From assembly GCA_023393115.1 (NCBI GenBank), contig JAEWMS010000030.1, positions 68,990-132,989 on the forward strand: a DNA stretch of 64,000 nt, written 5' to 3'. Origin of the DNA: Bacillota bacterium. Lineage in GTDB: Bacteria > Bacillota > Clostridia > Acetivibrionales > DSM-1351. Positions 53,801-62,572 of the stretch are shown piece by piece. How positions within the stretch are numbered: position 1 is the stretch's first letter; the number at the start of each line of letters is the position of its first letter. The notes under the pieces are model-generated. The model was not told where the DNA came from, ran no database searches, and worked only from the letters and a program-made list of their open reading frames with translations. The position numbers were made by a program, and so were the translations under genes.

Positions 53801-54814
53801 TTAGTAGTTAGTATCCAACTTTTTCACTGATTCCTTCATCATTAGCTCGGTTTTCAGACGGATCATGGATGGGAAGTTTGAGGTATCCCCCTTAAGTCTT
53901 TTCAAAATGGTATTCGCAGCAACTTCACCAATTTGTTGAACCGGCTGAATTACTATGGATAATGGAGGTTTTACAACTTTTGATAGCTGAAGATTATCGA
54001 AACCGATAAAAGAGAGATCATCGGGAATCCTAATGTTACCCTCATTAACTGCCATCAACGCCCCCAGTGTCATTTCATAATTTGTAACCAGAACGGCCGT
54101 CGGGGGCTCCTCCATTTTCATCAGTTTCCCCAGCAGCCTGTACCCGCTTTCAACCTGATAATCCCCTTTTTTGACCAGGCTTAAGTCAATTGACATATTG
54201 TAATCCTCGTGTACTCTTTCGTACCCCTTTAGTCGCTCCTGGGCAGTATATATGTCATCAGGACCACAGATAATGCCAATCCTCTTGTGCCCCAGAATAA
54301 TTAGCTGTTCAACGGCATTATAGGCTGCGTTGAGATTATCCACCAGTACGGTATCACAGTCTATATTCTTTAAGGCTCTGTCAATCAGAACTACAGGAAT
54401 GTTTCTTTTGATAACCGAATTTATCGCATCGGAATCATTTCCCATTGGCATTGTTATAATGCCGTCCACCATTTTTTTTAATAAAAAATCAAGCTTTTGT
54501 TTTTCCAGATCCTTATCTTCTTTATAGTCACAAATTATTGTACTGTAGCCGCTTTTAATCAAAACGCTTTCAATATTTGATACAATGCTTGTAAAAAAAA
54601 TATTTTCAAGACTGGGGATCAATAGACCAATTGTCATTGTCTTGCTGGTCTTCAGCCCCCTGGCTATTTCATTTACTTCAAATCCAAGTTCCTTGATTAC
54701 TTTATCTATGATTTTGCGGTTTTCCTCAAGGACATTACCACCATTGATGTATTTGGATATTGTTGCAATTGAGAGTCCTGACTTACTGGCAACATCCTTT
54801 ATTGTTACAGAAAT
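53801..54814 (-). CDS. LacI-family transcriptional regulator with probable ATT start
   Basis: The helix-turn-helix is intact in the frame (VTIKDVASKSGLSIATISKY, residues 3-22), followed by the hinge and a sugar-binding domain from about residue 60. No ATG, GTG or TTG occurs in frame between the stop upstream and this helix; the only plausible start is ATT at 54814, preceded by GAAGGTGAT at proper spacing. This gives 337 residues, normal for LacI proteins. The first in-frame ATG (54637) would delete the whole DNA-binding domain. It is placed between GH95 and the kinase operon and probably represses both itself and that operon through AAACGTTT sites. Confidence 0.8.
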   Translation of the reverse strand: MSVTIKDVASKSGLSIATISKYINGGNVLEENRKIIDKVIKELGFEVNEIARGLKTSKTMTIGLLIPSLENIFFTSIVSNIESVLIKSGYSTIICDYKEDKDLEKQKLDFLLKKMVDGIITMPMGNDSDAINSVIKRNIPVVLIDRALKNIDCDTVLVDNLNAAYNAVEQLIILGHKRIGIICGPDDIYTAQERLKGYERVHEDYNMSIDLSLVKKGDYQVESGYRLLGKLMKMEEPPTAVLVTNYEMTLGALMAVNEGNIRIPDDLSFIGFDNLQLSKVVKPPLSIVIQPVQQIGEVAANTILKRLKGDTSNFPSMIRLKTELMMKESVKKLDTNY

Positions 54815-54833
54815 AAAATCACCTTCTATCGCA

Positions 54834-54841
54834 AAACGTTT
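54834..54841. promoter_or_regulatory. LacI-type operator candidate at the regulator's own 5' region
   Basis: AAACGTTT, 20 bases upstream of the predicted ATT start, shares the 9-base core TAAACGTTT with the site before the kinase operon. The position fits autorepression. Confidence 0.45.
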
Positions 54842-54920
54842 AACTCTGTAATCATAATATCAAATTACTACTTCAAAGTCAATAACTTCCCTATTATAAC
54901 CTGTACTTGGTAATTACCCG

Positions 54921-54960
54921 TGCCAGACTTACACTGGCAAGTGTGCTCCAGCTTCGCTGG
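54921..54960. repeat. Cluster of short GC-rich hairpins
   Basis: TGCCAG/CTGGCA (54921-54939) and CCAGC/GCTGG with a 3-base loop (54948-54960) lie side by side between GH95 and the LacI gene. Function is unknown; they may reinforce termination. Confidence 0.4.
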
Positions 54961-54971
54961 GTGTACCAACA

Positions 54972-55027
54972 ATTAAAATGCCTCACCATTAACAAAGGAT
55001 TAGCTATCAAATGTTATATGGTGAGGC
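54972..55027 (-). terminator. Terminator-like hairpin after GH95 copy 2
   Basis: GCCTCACCAT (54980-54989) and ATGGTGAGGC (55018-55027) form a 10-bp perfect stem with a 28-base loop; ATTTTAATT follows on the minus strand. The stem starts 17 bases after the stop. Confidence 0.6.
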
Positions 55028-55043
55028 TACGTTATTTTTTAGC

Positions 55044-57407
55044 TTAATTCATATCAGCCAGAACAAGCACATATGTCTTTCCGCCCTCAGCCGGGAATGA
55101 GAAGCCTATTTCTGTTCTCTTAGTCTGTACCTGTGAATCTCCGCTGATAACCTTGAGAGTATCTCCAACAACCTCAATTGTCTCTGTGAATTTGGGTCGA
55201 ACAACAGCTTCTGTAAGCTTTCCCTCATCCCATTTCAGGTCAATCTCTCGAGCACCACGTGCTACAAGCCCCTTTACGCTTCCACTCCTCCAAGAGGTTG
55301 GCAGGGCTGGAAGTAAGTGCAGTGCAATATGGCTCTGAAGCAGGCACTCAGCTATTCCTGCAGTAACACCAAAATTACCGTCTATTTGGAAAACCAGGCT
55401 AAAATTAAACAGGTTTCTTGAAGAGGAATCTGTAAGCATTGCTTTGATGCCTCTGTCTGCCTTCTCTCCGTCCAGTAAGCGTGCATATATATTGATAAAC
55501 CAGGCTAATGGCCAGCCATCCTTTCCTGCCCCGTTCTCAACGCGGAGTTCCAGAGATTTTCTCACTGCCTTCATTAAATCCGGTGTATCGCGCCAATTAA
55601 TCTGGTTACCCGGATAACATCCAAACAAATGAGAAATATGTCCCATCCCTGGAGTGAGCTCAGGATACTCCTTATCCCATTCCAGCAGCTGTCCCTTGGA
55701 TCCGATTTTATCCTCAGGAAGGAGCTTAATCATCTCTAACAGCTTTTCAGAGAATTCCTTGTCCACACCTAAAAGTAGCTGTATTTCTATACATGCCGCA
55801 AAGAACTCCCGGAGTATCTGATTATCCATTGCAGGGGCAACGCAAATTGGAGTATCATATCCGTCAGGCAATATATATCTGTTTTCAGGAGACACCGTCG
55901 GACAGGTAACAAGCTTTCCATCGACTTCCATCAGAAAGTCCTCATAGAAGAGAGCCATGTCTCGTAATACCGGATACATTCTTTTTAGTATATTGATATC
56001 CTTTGTATGCAAGTAATGCTCCCAGACATGTAAACCAAGCCAAGCTGACCCTGTTACCCATGGCATTGCAGCCATATACCAGTCCTGTGGCGCACAGTCA
56101 CCGTAAATGTCGGTATTATGATGGCATACCATACCTCTCATACCATACATTACTCTTGCAGTTTCTTTTCCCTTTTCGTGCATTTTCTCCAGCAAATCCA
56201 TTAATGGCATATGCAGATCTGACAGATTGCATATCTCAGCAGGCCAGTAATTCATTTGCAGATTAATATTTATTGTATACTTACTATCCCACATGGGCAT
56301 AAACTCTGCATTCCATATTCCCTGCAAATTCAATGCCTCGCTGTTTTCTCTTCCGCCCGAGACCATAAGATAGCGTCCAAACTGGAAATACAGCGCAGCC
56401 AATGCAGGGTCATGAGCCCCGTTGCGAAGTGCGGAAATTCTTTCATCTATTGGCAAAGAAGGTGCCGGTCCTAAATCCAATACACATCTATTCATTAACG
56501 CTGAAAAATCCTTGACATGCTCTTCACGCAAAGCTTCATAACCTTTTTTATGTGCAGCCTCCAGCTTCTGAAGCACCTCAGAAACAGGATCCTCAGAACG
56601 GTTTGATGTAGAGGATGCTAGATAGATTGTGACTTCTGTACAATTTCTAACAAGAAGCTGGGATACAGGATTCAGCAGCTCACCGTCACATTCCATCCAC
56701 AGGGCTGTAGCAAACTCTACCTGTGAATCATTGCCTTTCATTAAAATAGTGTTCTGGTTGATTGTACGGATGGAATCTGCACTAGGTGCCGGCCATCCGC
56801 CTCCGGTAACTTTCCTTCCGGGTCTTCGGTCATCCATGGCAACGGCATCGGATATACCAATTCTATTCATCATAACGTCCAGATTGATTGCACCGGGAGT
56901 CTCACTAATAATACGTAAGCACATTACTTGCCCCGGATGGCTTATAAACATCTCCCTCTTGTAGCTGACGCCCTCCTGCTTATGATTTATGTTAAGTAAA
57001 CCGGTCATCAGGTCAAGGTCGGCACAATATTCTTCTGCCCCCTCACTGTTTGGCAATGCTCCTGAAGCGAAGGGTAAATGCTGATTTAATGCAATATCCA
57101 CCTCACCTAACAGGGTGTAGTGACGCATACACGAGGGAGTTCCCGCCATATATTGCATTATAAGCTCCTCAGCATGGTATATGTCTCCCGAAAGTACTAA
57201 CCGTCTGATTTCAGGAAGCTTTTCCTTTAGAGATGGATTGTTTCGATCCATGAAGGCTCCATACCATAAAGAATCATCATTTATTTGGATACGGTCGAGA
57301 TTTGTGTGCCCATACACCATGGCTCCAAGTCTTCCATTTCCAAGGGGTATTGCATCATTCCAGACTTCTGCCGCACTATTGTAACGAAGGTGAAAATTAT
57401 GCTCCAT
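55044..57407 (-). CDS. GH95 alpha-L-fucosidase/alpha-L-galactosidase family enzyme (copy 2)
   Basis: A 787-residue family 95 glycosidase. It has the N-terminal block AAEVWNDAIPLGNGRLGAM, the catalytic-water region NINLQMNYWPAEICNL and the acid region CPTVSPENRYILPDG, in the order expected for the family. No signal peptide. The ATG at 57407 follows AGGAG; a GTG at 57416 is less likely. It comes 28 bases after the next GH95 gene, so the pair is co-transcribed, downstream of importer C. The two neighbours differ considerably in sequence, suggesting different linkages rather than recent duplication. Confidence 0.9.
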   Translation of the reverse strand: MEHNFHLRYNSAAEVWNDAIPLGNGRLGAMVYGHTNLDRIQINDDSLWYGAFMDRNNPSLKEKLPEIRRLVLSGDIYHAEELIMQYMAGTPSCMRHYTLLGEVDIALNQHLPFASGALPNSEGAEEYCADLDLMTGLLNINHKQEGVSYKREMFISHPGQVMCLRIISETPGAINLDVMMNRIGISDAVAMDDRRPGRKVTGGGWPAPSADSIRTINQNTILMKGNDSQVEFATALWMECDGELLNPVSQLLVRNCTEVTIYLASSTSNRSEDPVSEVLQKLEAAHKKGYEALREEHVKDFSALMNRCVLDLGPAPSLPIDERISALRNGAHDPALAALYFQFGRYLMVSGGRENSEALNLQGIWNAEFMPMWDSKYTININLQMNYWPAEICNLSDLHMPLMDLLEKMHEKGKETARVMYGMRGMVCHHNTDIYGDCAPQDWYMAAMPWVTGSAWLGLHVWEHYLHTKDINILKRMYPVLRDMALFYEDFLMEVDGKLVTCPTVSPENRYILPDGYDTPICVAPAMDNQILREFFAACIEIQLLLGVDKEFSEKLLEMIKLLPEDKIGSKGQLLEWDKEYPELTPGMGHISHLFGCYPGNQINWRDTPDLMKAVRKSLELRVENGAGKDGWPLAWFINIYARLLDGEKADRGIKAMLTDSSSRNLFNFSLVFQIDGNFGVTAGIAECLLQSHIALHLLPALPTSWRSGSVKGLVARGAREIDLKWDEGKLTEAVVRPKFTETIEVVGDTLKVISGDSQVQTKRTEIGFSFPAEGGKTYVLVLADMN

Positions 57408-57435
57408 TATATTCACTCCTAATTATATTATTTAT

Positions 57436-59772
57436 TTAGTTATTGCAGTGCACCGTCATTGTTTGACCAGCCTTCAAATCCACTCTGGATAGAGGTTTTC
57501 CTCTAAAAGACACCCTAACGGTCTGGTCAATATCTGACATAAGCTCAGACTTAATTTCATCCTGGTCCCAGTAAATATTCACGGTTATTCTTCCTTTTGC
57601 ACAAAGTCCTTTAACCCTTCCTTTTTTCCATTGGGATGGCAGGGCAGGAAGCAAATAAATCCTGTTGTTACAGCTCTGTAGGAGCATCTCTGCTATTCCG
57701 GCGGTTGCACCAAAGTTACCATCAATCTGAAAAGGTGGGTGTGCGTCAAATAAGTTTATATATGTACCCCCTCCATGATTGTATTCCGTCTCAGTATCCC
57801 GAACTACTCTGAGCTGTCTGTTCAATAGCTTTAGTGCTCTGTCGCCGTCAAAGAGTCTTGCCCACTGGTTAATTTTCCAGCCTATACTCCAACCCGTACC
57901 ATCATCACCTCGTATATCCAGCGATTTTCTACAGGCCTCTGCCAATTCCGGAGTATCCTCCAGAGTTATTTCATTCGAAGGATATAAGCCATAAAGGTGG
58001 GATATATGCCTGTGGTATGTCTCAACCTCCTCATACTCCTCATACCATTCCAAAAGCTGGCCTTTACTTCCTACTCTGTAGGGGTAAAGCCTGCTGAGCT
58101 TTTCGCTGAGTTCCTTTGCAAACTCATAATCATATCCAAGTATATTAACAGCACTTATGCAATTCTTAAAGAGTTCTCGAATAACTGTCATTGTCATTGT
58201 TGATGTTTCAGATATACTGCATTTTTCTCCATTATAAAAAAAGTTGTTCTCTGGAGAAGTTGAAGGACAGGCTATGAGATAGCCCTCACTATCCTCAGTT
58301 AGCATATCCAATAAAAACTCAGCCGCACCTTTCATAATGGGATAGGCCGTTCTCTTTAGAAAATCCCGGTCAAGGGTATACTCATACTGTTCAAAAAGGT
58401 GTCTGCACAGCCATCCTGCAGAAATATTCCAAAATGCGAAGCAGGCTGATCCCTTCCATTTATTGCCCACTGGAGAAGTGAATCTCCAAATATCCGTATT
58501 GTGATGTGAAGTAAACCCTCTGGCGCCATAAACCTCTTTTGCTGTAACTCTTCCATTGACAGCCAGCTCACTAATAAGCCTTACAAGTGGCTCCTGAAGC
58601 TCACCAAGGCCACAGGGAAAAGCAGGCCAGTAATTCATCTGTGTGTTAATATTTATTGTGTAATTTGAGCTCCAAGGCGGGCGCAGCTCAGAGTTCCATA
58701 TACCCTGAAGGTTTGCAGGCTGCGTTCCCCTCCTTGAGGAAGAAATAAGGAGATAACGCCCGTACTGGAATAATAGCGCATAAAGCTCAGAATCATCATT
58801 TTGAAGACCCTGAAATTGATACAAACGCACATCAGTGGGAAGCTCTGATGCCTTATTATGACCAAGATCCAGCTCCACTCTGTTATAAAGCCTTTGATAA
58901 TCGGATACATGAGCAGAGCATATCTCTTCGAAGCTCTTAGAATATACGGCCTTCAATTGCTCAGAACATATTTCTTCATATTTCCTTCCACTGAGGAAGG
59001 GCTGTACATTGAAGCCGTCAAAGCTGGTTTGTGCATTGATGAATATTAGTGCTTCATCTGCATCCTCCACTATTAACTCATTAATACCCTGCTTTATGTG
59101 TCCACCCGATGCTTTTATGCCTGCCATTGCAGTAAAAAGCATTCCCCTTTCCTCGTCCTTCTCGGAATATATAACAGGATTCAGTAAATCATTACTATAG
59201 CTTGGCTCCACGTGGGAGGGAGCTTCACCCCTTAAAACAAGTAGATTTTCTTTAACCTCTAGTGTTGATTTCAACTGACAATCAAATGTAGCGGAAAAGC
59301 TAATCTTTCCTTTTTGGTCGGAGGAAAGCCTTATGGCAATAATATCATCAGGAGCAGAAGCCAACAGCTCTCTTTTGTAATTAACACCATTTAAAAGATA
59401 TTCTACTCTTGATATTCCCGAAGCTATATCAAGCTCTCGAATGTAGCTCTCAACATTGCCCCTGTGACTGAAGCTAAGCTTGATATCCCCCAAGGGCAAA
59501 TAAGACTGTCCCCACCCAGAAGTAAGTTGTTCCTCTATCAAAGTCTGGGCTTCGTGGTATTTCTTCTGCTTTATAAGAGTAACTGCTTTTTGAAAGTACT
59601 CTGCTTTTCCATAGTTATTCATATCCTTAGGGTATCCAGACCAGAGAGTGTCCTCGTTTAGAGATATTACCTCCTCAAGAGTTTTACCAAATATCATTGC
59701 CCCAAGCCTGCCGTTTCCGATTGGTAAAGCTTCTACCCAGGAATCTGCCGGCTGCTTATACCATAGCTTCAT
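57436..59772 (-). CDS. GH95 alpha-L-fucosidase/alpha-L-galactosidase family enzyme (copy 3)
   Basis: A 778-residue family 95 glycosidase starting MKLWYKQPADSWVEALPIGN. The catalytic-water region is NINTQMNYWPAFPCGL and the acid region CPSTSPENNFFYNG. CGGAGGAG precedes the ATG. No signal peptide. It lies behind a terminator hairpin that ends the importer C operon, so it probably has its own promoter or partial read-through. Together with copy 2 it should release L-fucose or L-galactose from imported oligosaccharides. Confidence 0.9.
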   Translation of the reverse strand: MKLWYKQPADSWVEALPIGNGRLGAMIFGKTLEEVISLNEDTLWSGYPKDMNNYGKAEYFQKAVTLIKQKKYHEAQTLIEEQLTSGWGQSYLPLGDIKLSFSHRGNVESYIRELDIASGISRVEYLLNGVNYKRELLASAPDDIIAIRLSSDQKGKISFSATFDCQLKSTLEVKENLLVLRGEAPSHVEPSYSNDLLNPVIYSEKDEERGMLFTAMAGIKASGGHIKQGINELIVEDADEALIFINAQTSFDGFNVQPFLSGRKYEEICSEQLKAVYSKSFEEICSAHVSDYQRLYNRVELDLGHNKASELPTDVRLYQFQGLQNDDSELYALLFQYGRYLLISSSRRGTQPANLQGIWNSELRPPWSSNYTININTQMNYWPAFPCGLGELQEPLVRLISELAVNGRVTAKEVYGARGFTSHHNTDIWRFTSPVGNKWKGSACFAFWNISAGWLCRHLFEQYEYTLDRDFLKRTAYPIMKGAAEFLLDMLTEDSEGYLIACPSTSPENNFFYNGEKCSISETSTMTMTVIRELFKNCISAVNILGYDYEFAKELSEKLSRLYPYRVGSKGQLLEWYEEYEEVETYHRHISHLYGLYPSNEITLEDTPELAEACRKSLDIRGDDGTGWSIGWKINQWARLFDGDRALKLLNRQLRVVRDTETEYNHGGGTYINLFDAHPPFQIDGNFGATAGIAEMLLQSCNNRIYLLPALPSQWKKGRVKGLCAKGRITVNIYWDQDEIKSELMSDIDQTVRVSFRGKPLSRVDLKAGQTMTVHCNN

Positions 59773-59854
59773 GTTTACTCCTCCGTTACAGTGTAAAAGT
59801 CTGTATGTTGACAGATTTCAATAGTTTCTGCGGGAATTTTGGTCACTATATCAA

Positions 59855-59880
59855 ACAAGGCTGCTCAATGGCAGCCTTGT
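59855..59880 (-). terminator. Hairpin terminator after solute-binding protein 4
   Basis: ACAAGGCTGC and GCAGCCTTGT form a perfect 10-bp stem with a 6-base loop, 18 bases beyond the stop. The T-tail is short, so read-through into the GH95 pair is possible. Confidence 0.65.
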
Positions 59881-59898
59881 CTATAATTCGTAAAGTTC

Positions 59899-61620
59899 TT
59901 ACTTACCTTGTTTCTTAGCAACATCCTTCAAATGGTTCTGTGTCATAACATCTTTGACCTTTTCAAGACCTGCAGCTTCAATTTCCTTCATAGCTGCCTG
60001 GTAAGTAGAGTCAAATTCTGCATCATTCTTAGCCAGAATCATTTTTGACAGATATTTGTTCCAAATATTCTTAATCTTTGCATATGCAACACCTTCATTT
60101 GAAGATGTATCAGGATCAAGGTTATCAAGACCCATTTCCCAAATATCAACACCATAGCTCTTTACAGAGTTCAGGTAATCAGCATAAGCCTTAGGCGCTA
60201 CAGCAATCTTCTGCCAGCCTGCCCACTTGGATCTCCACATTACAGCTCTTGACTCAAAGCCATACTTGTTTGCGAAGTTTGCAGCATCAGTATCAAGCTC
60301 TTTCAGGATTTCTGCCTTGTACTGTGGAAGTCCATCCACCATTTCAAAAGTTTCGCCTTCTTTACCAAAGAGGTTAGTTATCTGTCCTTCGTCACTCCAG
60401 CAATACTCTAAGTATCTAATAATACGTTCAGGATTCTTAGCGTTCTTTGTTACCATTGAAGCAACCCAGCCTGCGCCTCTACCGCCGGCAAATTGTGGTT
60501 CCTTGCCGTTATACTTGAAGAACTCAAGTGGCATGTAGGTCTTTGACTCATCATTAGTGAGAGACAAAACTCTTGGATTATGAGTCTTCCAAACATCAAT
60601 TGGGAAGCTTCCGGTTACTGCAAACTGTGCTGAATCAGTAGTCTCACCAAAGTTTTCATGCTTCATCATAAGAGTGTCTACACTTATAAGCCCTTCATTG
60701 TATATCTTGTTTAAGAATCTAACTGCTTCAATATAATTTGGACTCTCGAATATCATCTTTATCTTATCATTTTCAAGATATTGATCCTTAGCTAAGGTTT
60801 CAGGAGCGAAAATACCAGACAAGTACTGTAAAGTATGGCTTCCTGCCAAACCAAATTGATTTACATCAACAGGAGGTTCAATAGCAAATGGCTTAACATT
60901 AGGATATTTTGTCTTTATATCCCTCAATAACTGCAGGAATTTCTCAGGTGTGTCTACTTTTGGGCTTCCTACGCCTTCGTATATACCCTTCTGGATAAAT
61001 AATGGTCTTGCATTATGCTTTTCCAAACCAGATTCATATTCTTCTTTCGAGCTGAAGAATGATGGCAGATAATATAGCTTTCCATCGTCTTGCTTATGAT
61101 ATGATTTTACTTCATCAGAAATCATATCCATTAATTCAGGAGCAGATTGTGCTGCTAAGTCATCAATAGCATGAATTTTACCTGACTGGATAAGCTTCTT
61201 GGTTTCAGGTTGAGCCCACTCTAATATCATGGCATCTGGAAGATCATTTGAAGCAATCATTACATTCAGATACTCTTTTTCATTTCCGGTTGGAATAATA
61301 ATATTTGGAGTAACTCCTGTCGCTTCAGTCATGTACTTTTCAACAAGACTACCTCTCCATGGATATCCAGTTCCCCATGCAGCAAAGAAATACAAATCAA
61401 AGGTAAATGGTGATGTATCCTTTTGCCAGGACATTTGGGTAGCATTTGAAGAGTCTGCTGTAGAATCTGTTGTAGCCTCTGTTGCAGTGCTGTTTGTCAC
61501 TGGTTCCGTTGTACTGTTCTGTGCAGAATCGTTAGAGCCGCCACAACCGGTCAATACGATAGAAACAGAAATCAACAAAGCCATAATAGTTACAAGTACT
61601 TTAAACTGCTTTCCTTTCAT
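59899..61620 (-). CDS. Extracellular solute-binding lipoprotein of ABC importer C
   Basis: The lipoprotein signal ends IVLTGC with C26, followed by a Ser/Thr/Ala-rich linker and a large LplA-type binding domain; 573 residues from the ATG at 61620, which has GGAGGAG upstream. It is the last of three transporter genes on the minus strand. Because two GH95 genes and an FucU-type mutarotase follow, a fucosylated or galactosylated oligosaccharide is a plausible ligand; this is inferred from context only. Confidence 0.9.
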   Translation of the reverse strand: MKGKQFKVLVTIMALLISVSIVLTGCGGSNDSAQNSTTEPVTNSTATEATTDSTADSSNATQMSWQKDTSPFTFDLYFFAAWGTGYPWRGSLVEKYMTEATGVTPNIIIPTGNEKEYLNVMIASNDLPDAMILEWAQPETKKLIQSGKIHAIDDLAAQSAPELMDMISDEVKSYHKQDDGKLYYLPSFFSSKEEYESGLEKHNARPLFIQKGIYEGVGSPKVDTPEKFLQLLRDIKTKYPNVKPFAIEPPVDVNQFGLAGSHTLQYLSGIFAPETLAKDQYLENDKIKMIFESPNYIEAVRFLNKIYNEGLISVDTLMMKHENFGETTDSAQFAVTGSFPIDVWKTHNPRVLSLTNDESKTYMPLEFFKYNGKEPQFAGGRGAGWVASMVTKNAKNPERIIRYLEYCWSDEGQITNLFGKEGETFEMVDGLPQYKAEILKELDTDAANFANKYGFESRAVMWRSKWAGWQKIAVAPKAYADYLNSVKSYGVDIWEMGLDNLDPDTSSNEGVAYAKIKNIWNKYLSKMILAKNDAEFDSTYQAAMKEIEAAGLEKVKDVMTQNHLKDVAKKQGK

Positions 61621-61681
61621 AATATTCTCCTCCATAATTGTTTTATTTTATCCAGGAACTAAGCCCGGGATAATACAAAAT

Positions 61682-62560
61682 TTAACCTTTCAACGATCCT
61701 ATCATTATTCCCTTTACAAAATATCTTTGAAGGAATGGATATGCAAGTACTATTGGAAATGCTGTTACTACCATTGTTGTCAATCTGATAGAGGTTGAAC
61801 TAATACCTGTATTTGATACATAGCTGGCAGCTTGTGCACTGACCGAAGCAGATTGAATTGATTTAACAAGATACTGCTGGAGAGTTTCAAGCTTTCTTCC
61901 ACCATAAAGCATAGCATCAAACCATGAATTCCAATGGAAAACTCCGTTGAAAAGGGCTATTGTAGCTAAAATAGGCATTGATACTGGAAGAATTAGCTTA
62001 AAGAAGATAATTAAATCATTAGCTCCATCGATTTTTGCTGACTCCTCCATTTCAGGAGAAATCCCTTTAAAAAATGACATCATTATGAATGCATTAAAAG
62101 CATTAAACAAGTTTGGTATGATGTACACCAGGAAATTTCCCTGGAGTTTAAGTCCATGAGCAATTAAAATATAGCTTGGAATCAAGCCACCGCTGAAATA
62201 CATTGTTACCAAAGCTATACCAATGAAAAACCTACGTCCTAAAAGATTTTTCTTTGAAACACCATATGCAAATGCGGCCGTAAAGAGCACTGCCGTGGCA
62301 CTTCCAATTAAAGTTCTAGCCACTGTGATGAAGGCCGCTCTCAGAATGTCCTTATCCTGAAAAATGTATACATAATTAGTCAGCGACCACTTTCTGGGGA
62401 CCAAATATACAGGCCCCTTTAGTAAATCTATAGGATCGTTTAAAGAAGACATTATTACGTAGTAAAATGGATATAAGGTTATTAACATAATAAAGCACAT
62501 GAAAATTAAATTACAGACATCAAAAACACGATCACCGGAAAGCTTACGAACTTTTTGCAT
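61682..62560 (-). CDS. Carbohydrate ABC transporter permease (YtcP/LplC type), importer C
   Basis: Six-helix permease of 292 residues with the EAA loop ESAKIDGANDLIIFFKLILP and the C-terminal signature PFLQRYFVKGIMIGSLKG. It follows its partner by 12 bases and precedes the solute-binding protein gene by 61. GGGGG precedes the ATG. Confidence 0.92.
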   Translation of the reverse strand: MQKVRKLSGDRVFDVCNLIFMCFIMLITLYPFYYVIMSSLNDPIDLLKGPVYLVPRKWSLTNYVYIFQDKDILRAAFITVARTLIGSATAVLFTAAFAYGVSKKNLLGRRFFIGIALVTMYFSGGLIPSYILIAHGLKLQGNFLVYIIPNLFNAFNAFIMMSFFKGISPEMEESAKIDGANDLIIFFKLILPVSMPILATIALFNGVFHWNSWFDAMLYGGRKLETLQQYLVKSIQSASVSAQAASYVSNTGISSTSIRLTTMVVTAFPIVLAYPFLQRYFVKGIMIGSLKG

Positions 62561-62572
62561 AATTTCCCCCCC

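Noticed and set aside
54585..54851. A plus-strand frame over the LacI helix-turn-helix region
   Set aside because: The minus-strand reading gives a textbook LacI helix-turn-helix; the plus-strand frame has no family match.
32489..59772. The three GH95 genes as a recent gene duplication
   Set aside because: Shared blocks are limited to family-wide motifs and the spacing between motifs differs; this looks like old divergence rather than recent copying.
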